Assembly: GCA_052387115.1 (NCBI GenBank)
Contig: JBQTJM010000038.1
Coordinates: forward strand, 1-8,734
DNA: 8,734 nt
Reading direction: 5' to 3'
Source: JACCXJ01 sp052387115
Lineage (GTDB): Bacteria > Pseudomonadota > Gammaproteobacteria > JACCXJ01
Shown: positions 5,858-8,734 of the stretch, one piece after another
Numbering within the stretch: the stretch's first letter is position 1
Layout of the letters: the number at the start of each line of letters is the position of its first letter
Notes under the pieces: generated by a model
The model's database searches: none
The model's input: the letters and a program-made list of their open reading frames with translations, nothing else
Told to the model about the DNA's origin: nothing
Program-made: the position numbers and the translations under genes

Positions 5858-7194
5858 ACGATGCGCCTTTCCGTCCGGCCCACCCGGGCTTCTGGGAGGC
5901 CTTCCAGTATTGGCTGAAGCTCGGCTTCATCAGCTTCGGCGGGCCGGCGGGCCAGATCGCCATCATGCACCAGGAATTGGTGGAGAAGCGGCGCTGGATC
6001 TCCGAGCACCGCTTCCTGCATGCCCTGAACTATTGCATGTTGCTGCCCGGCCCCGAGGCCCAGCAGCTCGCCATCTACATCGGCTGGTTATTACATCGGA
6101 CCTGGGGCGGCATCGTGGCCGGGACCTTGTTCGTCCTGCCCTCGCTAGTGATCCTCGTCGTCCTGACCTATGTCTACGTCACGTTCGGCGATGTCGTGTG
6201 GGTGCGAGGGGTATTCTCGGGCATCAAGCCGGCGGTCGTGGCCGTGGTCCTCCATGCCGCCTGGCGCATCGGCTCGCGCGCGCTCAGGAATCGGGTCCTG
6301 TGGGGCCTCGCGGCGGCCTCGTTCCTCGCCATCTTCGCCTTGGACGTGCCTTTTCCTTATATCGTGCTGGCAGCGGGCATCCTAGGCTACACGGGCGGCC
6401 GCCTGGCCCCGGACAAGTTCCGGGTGGGCGGGGGACATGCGGCATCGGACCAGGCCTACGGCCCGGCCCTCATCGATGACGACCTCCCCCCTCCCCCGCA
6501 CGCCAAGTTCCGACCGGCGCGCCTCGCGGCCCTGAACGGGCTGTTCCTGGCCCTGTGGGGCGCGGCCATGGTCCTGGTGCCGGCCGGTACCCTGCGCGAT
6601 ATGGGCGCGTTCTTCACCCAGGCGGCGCTGGTCACGTTCGGCGGCGCCTACGCGGTGTTGCCCTATGTCTACCAGGGCGGGGTGGAGCACTACGGCTGGC
6701 TCACCGGCAGCCAGATGATCGACGGCCTGGCGCTCGGCGAGACCACGCCCGGCCCGCTCATCATGGTGGTGGCCTTCGTGGGCTTCATCGGCGCCTCGAC
6801 CCAGGAAGTCTTCGGCCCCGACCTGCCGCTGCTCGCGGGAATCGCGGGGGCCGGTGTGGCCACTTTTTTCACCTTCCTGCCATCGTTCCTGTTCATCCTC
6901 TGCGGCGCCCCACTGATCGAGGCGACCCACGGCGACCTCAAATTCACCGCGCCGCTCACCGCCATCACCGCCGCGGTGGTCGGTGTCATAGCCAACCTGG
7001 CGGTGTTCTTCGCCTGGCACGTGCTGTGGCCGGCCGGCACCGATGTCGCGCCCTTCACGGGCGGGTTCCAGTGGTTCGCGGCCGTGGTTTCGGTGACCGC
7101 CTTCGTGGCCCTGGTGAAGTTCCAGCGCGACGTCCTCGAGGTCATCGGCGCCTGCGCGGGGCTCGGGCTCTTCTACACCTTCGCTACCGGATGA
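5854..7194 (+). CDS. chrA: ChrA-type chromate ion transporter (two CHR domains)
   Basis: A 446-residue inner-membrane protein of the CHR superfamily, whose characterised long-chain members export chromate and confer resistance. Two homologous halves are visible. The N-terminal half has FISFGGPAGQIA (25-36) and the signature LPGPEAQQLAIYIGW (64-78), then hydrophobic spans up to about residue 182. A charged, proline-rich linker (about 183-225) follows. The C-terminal half has TFGGAYAVLPY (261-271), GETTPGPLI (295-303) and further spans to the end. Length and both motifs are typical of an intact two-domain protein. The ATG at 5854 is chosen because the family N-terminus begins just after it and GGAGGAG (5836-5842) precedes it; the frame stays open upstream but without a better site. 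Its TGA overlaps the ATG of the next small frame. No chrB-like regulator is present, so the inducer and actual anion are unproven. Confidence 0.93.
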   Translation: MNDAPFRPAHPGFWEAFQYWLKLGFISFGGPAGQIAIMHQELVEKRRWISEHRFLHALNYCMLLPGPEAQQLAIYIGWLLHRTWGGIVAGTLFVLPSLVILVVLTYVYVTFGDVVWVRGVFSGIKPAVVAVVLHAAWRIGSRALRNRVLWGLAAASFLAIFALDVPFPYIVLAAGILGYTGGRLAPDKFRVGGGHAASDQAYGPALIDDDLPPPPHAKFRPARLAALNGLFLALWGAAMVLVPAGTLRDMGAFFTQAALVTFGGAYAVLPYVYQGGVEHYGWLTGSQMIDGLALGETTPGPLIMVVAFVGFIGASTQEVFGPDLPLLAGIAGAGVATFFTFLPSFLFILCGAPLIEATHGDLKFTAPLTAITAAVVGVIANLAVFFAWHVLWPAGTDVAPFTGGFQWFAAVVSVTAFVALVKFQRDVLEVIGACAGLGLFYTFATG

Positions 7195-7340
7195 TCGAAC
7201 GGCTTGCGTACTTGTTGCAAAACAACGTTGAACCCCTATCCTTGTTAGATTACCAGGCGTTGGCATCATTAGGGCTGGGCGACAGGCACATCGTACTCGT
7301 GAACGTGAAACGGAAACGGCCCGTGGCGGTAAAGCGATGA
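7191..7340 (+). CDS. Small unknown protein (49 residues), overlapping chrA and the next gene
   Basis: The frame begins at an ATGA overlap with the chrA stop and ends at another ATGA overlap with the next gene. The product MIERLAYLLQNNVEPLSLLD... is unrecognised; it has a leucine-rich N-terminal half and a strongly basic tail (VKRKRPVAVKR). There is no signal peptide or membrane segment. About two thirds of its codons end in G or C, lower than the following gene (about 80%). It could be a real coupled small gene, or simply the AT-richer promoter region of the next genes that happens to be open: TTGCAA and TATCCT spaced 16 bases apart occur at about 7215-7242. No ribosome site is visible for its start apart from coupling to chrA. 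Confidence 0.4.
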   Translation: MIERLAYLLQNNVEPLSLLDYQALASLGLGDRHIVLVNVKRKRPVAVKR

Positions 7341-7609
7341 CACCGGCCGATCTTCCGGGTGGCGACCTGATCGAGGAGGGACTCGACGACCTGCGGCTGC
7401 ATCGGCAAAGCGTCGCAGCGCTGCTCGTCTCGATCGGCGCGCCACGGCTCCGGCGGCTGGGCCTGCGCGTTCCACGAACGGAAGCGGATCCGGAGCGCTG
7501 CCTCTACGAGCTGCTCGCCCGCTCCGATCCCGACTCGGCGCACGGGCGCTACAACGCGCTCGTACGACGCCTCGTGAGCTTCGAGCGGGCGGCCGCGTGC
7601 GTGAGTTAG
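7337..7609 (+). CDS. Small helical protein of unknown function, partner of the nucleotidyltransferase
   Basis: A 90-residue, charged, probably all-helical soluble protein. I do not recognise a characterised family with certainty. Visible blocks are LIEEGLDDLRLHRQSVAALLVSIGAPRLRRLGL (11-43), then PERCLYELLARSDPDSAHGRYNALVRRLVSFERAA (52-86). The residues R62-x6-H69 formally fit the loose Rx4-6H spacing of HEPN RNases, but the protein is shorter than a normal HEPN domain and I do not assign it. The start overlaps the previous frame (ATGA, 7337-7340), and its TAG lies 13 bases inside the following nucleotidyltransferase gene, so the two are translated together. The constant pairing suggests a two-protein module, perhaps antitoxin-toxin or a complex subunit. 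Confidence 0.72.
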   Translation: MTPADLPGGDLIEEGLDDLRLHRQSVAALLVSIGAPRLRRLGLRVPRTEADPERCLYELLARSDPDSAHGRYNALVRRLVSFERAAACVS

Positions 7610-8118
7610 CCGATGCGTCACGCATCCGCCGGCTCATGGAGGCGTTCGGGCGCGCGGCGGGTGGGGACGTACGCATCTATCTGGTGGGCGGCACCACCGC
7701 GGTGCTGATGGGGTGGCGCGCCTCCACGATCGACGTGGACTTCATCATGCGGCCGGAGGACGATGCGCTGCTGCGCGCGATCCCTTCCCTGAAGGAGCGC
7801 TTGCGGATCAACGTGGAGATGGCGTCGCCCGCGGACTTCATCCCCGTCCCGCCCGGCTGGGAGGACCGCGGTATCTTCGTCGCGCAGGTGGGGCGTGTCG
7901 CCTTCTATCACTTCGACGTGTACGCGCAGGCGCTCGCGAAGCTTGAGCGCGCTCACCGCCAGGACCTCGCCGACGTGCGCGAGATGCTCGACCGCAACCT
8001 CATCGATCGACGGCGCCTGGCGGAGTACTTCGCGTGCATCGAGCCCGATCTCTACCGGTTCCCGGCCATCGACCCGCCGAGCTTCAGGCGCGCGGTCGCA
8101 GAGGTCGTCGCACAATGA
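7597..8118 (+). CDS. Nucleotidyltransferase-fold protein (AbiEii/DUF6036-like)
   Basis: A 173-residue protein with the core of the polymerase-beta-type nucleotidyltransferase superfamily. IYLVGGTTAVLMGWRASTIDVDF (27-49) supplies the Gly-Gly loop (31-32) and the metal-binding pair Asp46 and Asp48. The later HFDVYAQALAKLERAHRQDLADV (105-127), with Lys115, Arg118 and Asp123, matches the K...R...RDL.D pattern of AbiEii-like and DUF6036-like enzymes, some of which act as toxins that nucleotidylate tRNA or as antitoxins (MNT). Which role applies here cannot be seen. The GTG start at 7597 keeps the full N-terminal helix and overlaps the preceding gene by 13 bases; an in-frame ATG at 7636 would shorten it by 13 residues but still leave the catalytic motif. 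No good ribosome site precedes either, consistent with coupling to the upstream frame. Confidence 0.82.
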   Translation: MRELADASRIRRLMEAFGRAAGGDVRIYLVGGTTAVLMGWRASTIDVDFIMRPEDDALLRAIPSLKERLRINVEMASPADFIPVPPGWEDRGIFVAQVGRVAFYHFDVYAQALAKLERAHRQDLADVREMLDRNLIDRRRLAEYFACIEPDLYRFPAIDPPSFRRAVAEVVAQ

Positions 8119-8131
8119 CTCGTCAGTCATT
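8114..8131 (+). other. Hairpin over the stop codon of the nucleotidyltransferase gene
   Basis: AATGACT and AGTCATT form a perfect 7-bp stem with a CGTC loop. The gene's TGA stop lies in the left arm. No U-tract follows, so it is not a standard intrinsic terminator. It may stabilise the 3' end or be a small dyad binding site. Confidence 0.4.
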
Positions 8132-8330
8132 CTCCATCGCGACCACGCTCGTGCTCCTCGGTCCCCATCAAACGGTAATGTTGCGGAGTGTCCCACCCCG
8201 AACCTCGCCGTGATCCCCTCCGCAGCACGGCTCCCCCACATCCTCAATTTCGATTTCTTGCCCCCGCCGCGGTGACCAATTCATAAAGATTTCCCCGCTG
8301 TCCATGCACTAGGAAATACCGTCGAACAGT
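8119..8330. other. Intergenic region without a recognised gene
   Basis: This stretch of 212 bases separates the nucleotidyltransferase from the glycosyltransferase. It holds no convincing reading frame or RNA gene. Its last part (about 8277-8330) is AT-richer and includes a weak promoter-like pair, TTGCCC (8258-8263) and CATAAA (8282-8287) with an 18-base spacer, which could serve the glycosyltransferase gene. The promoter reading is tentative. Confidence 0.4.
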
Positions 8331-8734
8331 ATGACAAAGCCCGGCAAGAGAGTGGCTCTCCTGGCGCCGATAGCCTGGCGAACGCCTCCTCGGCAATACG
8401 GCGCCTGGGAAACGGTGGCTAGCAACATCACCGAAGGACTCGTCGCCCGTGGCTGGGATGTAACGTTGTTCGCCAGCGGGGATTCTGTGACCCGCGCTCA
8501 TCTGCACGCCGTGGTGGACCAGGGATATGAAGAAGATCCCGCCGTCGATCCCAAAGTAGCCGAATACCTTCACATCTCCGAAGCGTTCGAGCACGCTGCT
8601 GAGTTTGACCTCATCCACAGCCACTACGACTTCATGGCTTTGACCTACACCCGGCTGGTCAAGACACCGGTCCTCACGACCATCCACGGATTCTCGTCAG
8701 CCAAAATCATGCCCGTCTATCAGAAGTATCGTGA
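8331..8734 (+). CDS. GT4-type glycosyltransferase, 5' part only
   Basis: The frame is open from ATG 8331 to the window edge, giving 134 residues of the N-terminal domain of a GT-B fold glycosyltransferase. Recognisable features are RVALLAPIAWRTPPRQYGAWE (7-27), the helix SNITEGLVARGWDVTLFASGDS (31-52), DLIHSHYDFMAL (93-104) and TPVLTTIHGFSS (112-123), as in family-4 transferases that move a sugar from a nucleotide donor to a glycan or lipid acceptor. The C-terminal donor-binding domain is outside the window, so the sugar and acceptor are unknown. An in-frame TAG at 8310-8312 fixes 8331 as the only ATG start. The nearest purine-rich site, AGGAAA (8311-8316), is 14 bases away, so initiation looks weak. 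It is probably a separate unit from the upstream module. Confidence 0.88.
   Translation, partial: MTKPGKRVALLAPIAWRTPPRQYGAWETVASNITEGLVARGWDVTLFASGDSVTRAHLHAVVDQGYEEDPAVDPKVAEYLHISEAFEHAAEFDLIHSHYDFMALTYTRLVKTPVLTTIHGFSSAKIMPVYQKYR

Noticed and set aside
4911..5966. Minus-strand frame crossing the ppc start into the chrA 5' end
   Set aside because: It overlaps two well-supported genes in another frame, and its product is low-complexity Arg/Pro/Gly/Ala sequence without domains.
6382..7269. Open frame of 295 codons on the minus strand, antisense to chrA
   Set aside because: Composition is rich in Gly, Glu, Arg and His with no recognisable motif, and the opposite strand encodes an intact ChrA.
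7618..8247. Minus-strand frame of 209 codons opposite the nucleotidyltransferase
   Set aside because: It mirrors the plus-strand nucleotidyltransferase motif region and shows no domain of its own.

Overview
This GC-rich window (8734 bases) reads as a chromosomal segment of a Gram-negative bacterium. The evidence is an OmpA-type outer-membrane protein with a C-terminal peptidoglycan-binding domain, a periplasmic substrate-binding protein with a signal peptide, and clear Shine-Dalgarno-led starts. The gene content and the GTAGGGyGGGTTA-type palindromic repeats would fit a gammaproteobacterium, but the taxon cannot be fixed from this sequence alone.

Layout: bases 1-256 hold two oppositely oriented copies of a short palindromic repeat and no gene. 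Four genes then lie on the minus strand. Read in their own direction they are ppc (phosphoenolpyruvate carboxylase, 5797 to 3083), an OmpA-family protein (2914 to 1877) ending in a strong intrinsic terminator, a PstS-family phosphate-binding protein (1770 to 709), and a single-domain rhodanese (622 to 257). Divergent from ppc, with a 56-base gap, is a two-domain ChrA chromate transporter on the plus strand (5854-7194). It is followed by three small, overlapping plus-strand reading frames: a 49-residue unknown, a 90-residue unknown, and a 173-residue nucleotidyltransferase-fold protein. A 5'-complete but 3'-truncated GT4-type glycosyltransferase begins at 8331 and runs off the window.

How the genes relate: most are independent housekeeping or stress functions (anaplerotic CO2 fixation, cell envelope, phosphate binding, sulfur transfer, chromate efflux) rather than one pathway. 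The best candidate for a little-described system is the overlapping set at 7191-8118, a small helical protein paired with a nucleotidyltransferase of the AbiEii/MNT-like superfamily. That arrangement resembles toxin-antitoxin modules, but its function is inference only. The carboxylase also lacks two of the four residues that bind the inhibitor aspartate in the E. coli enzyme, by my unaided alignment.
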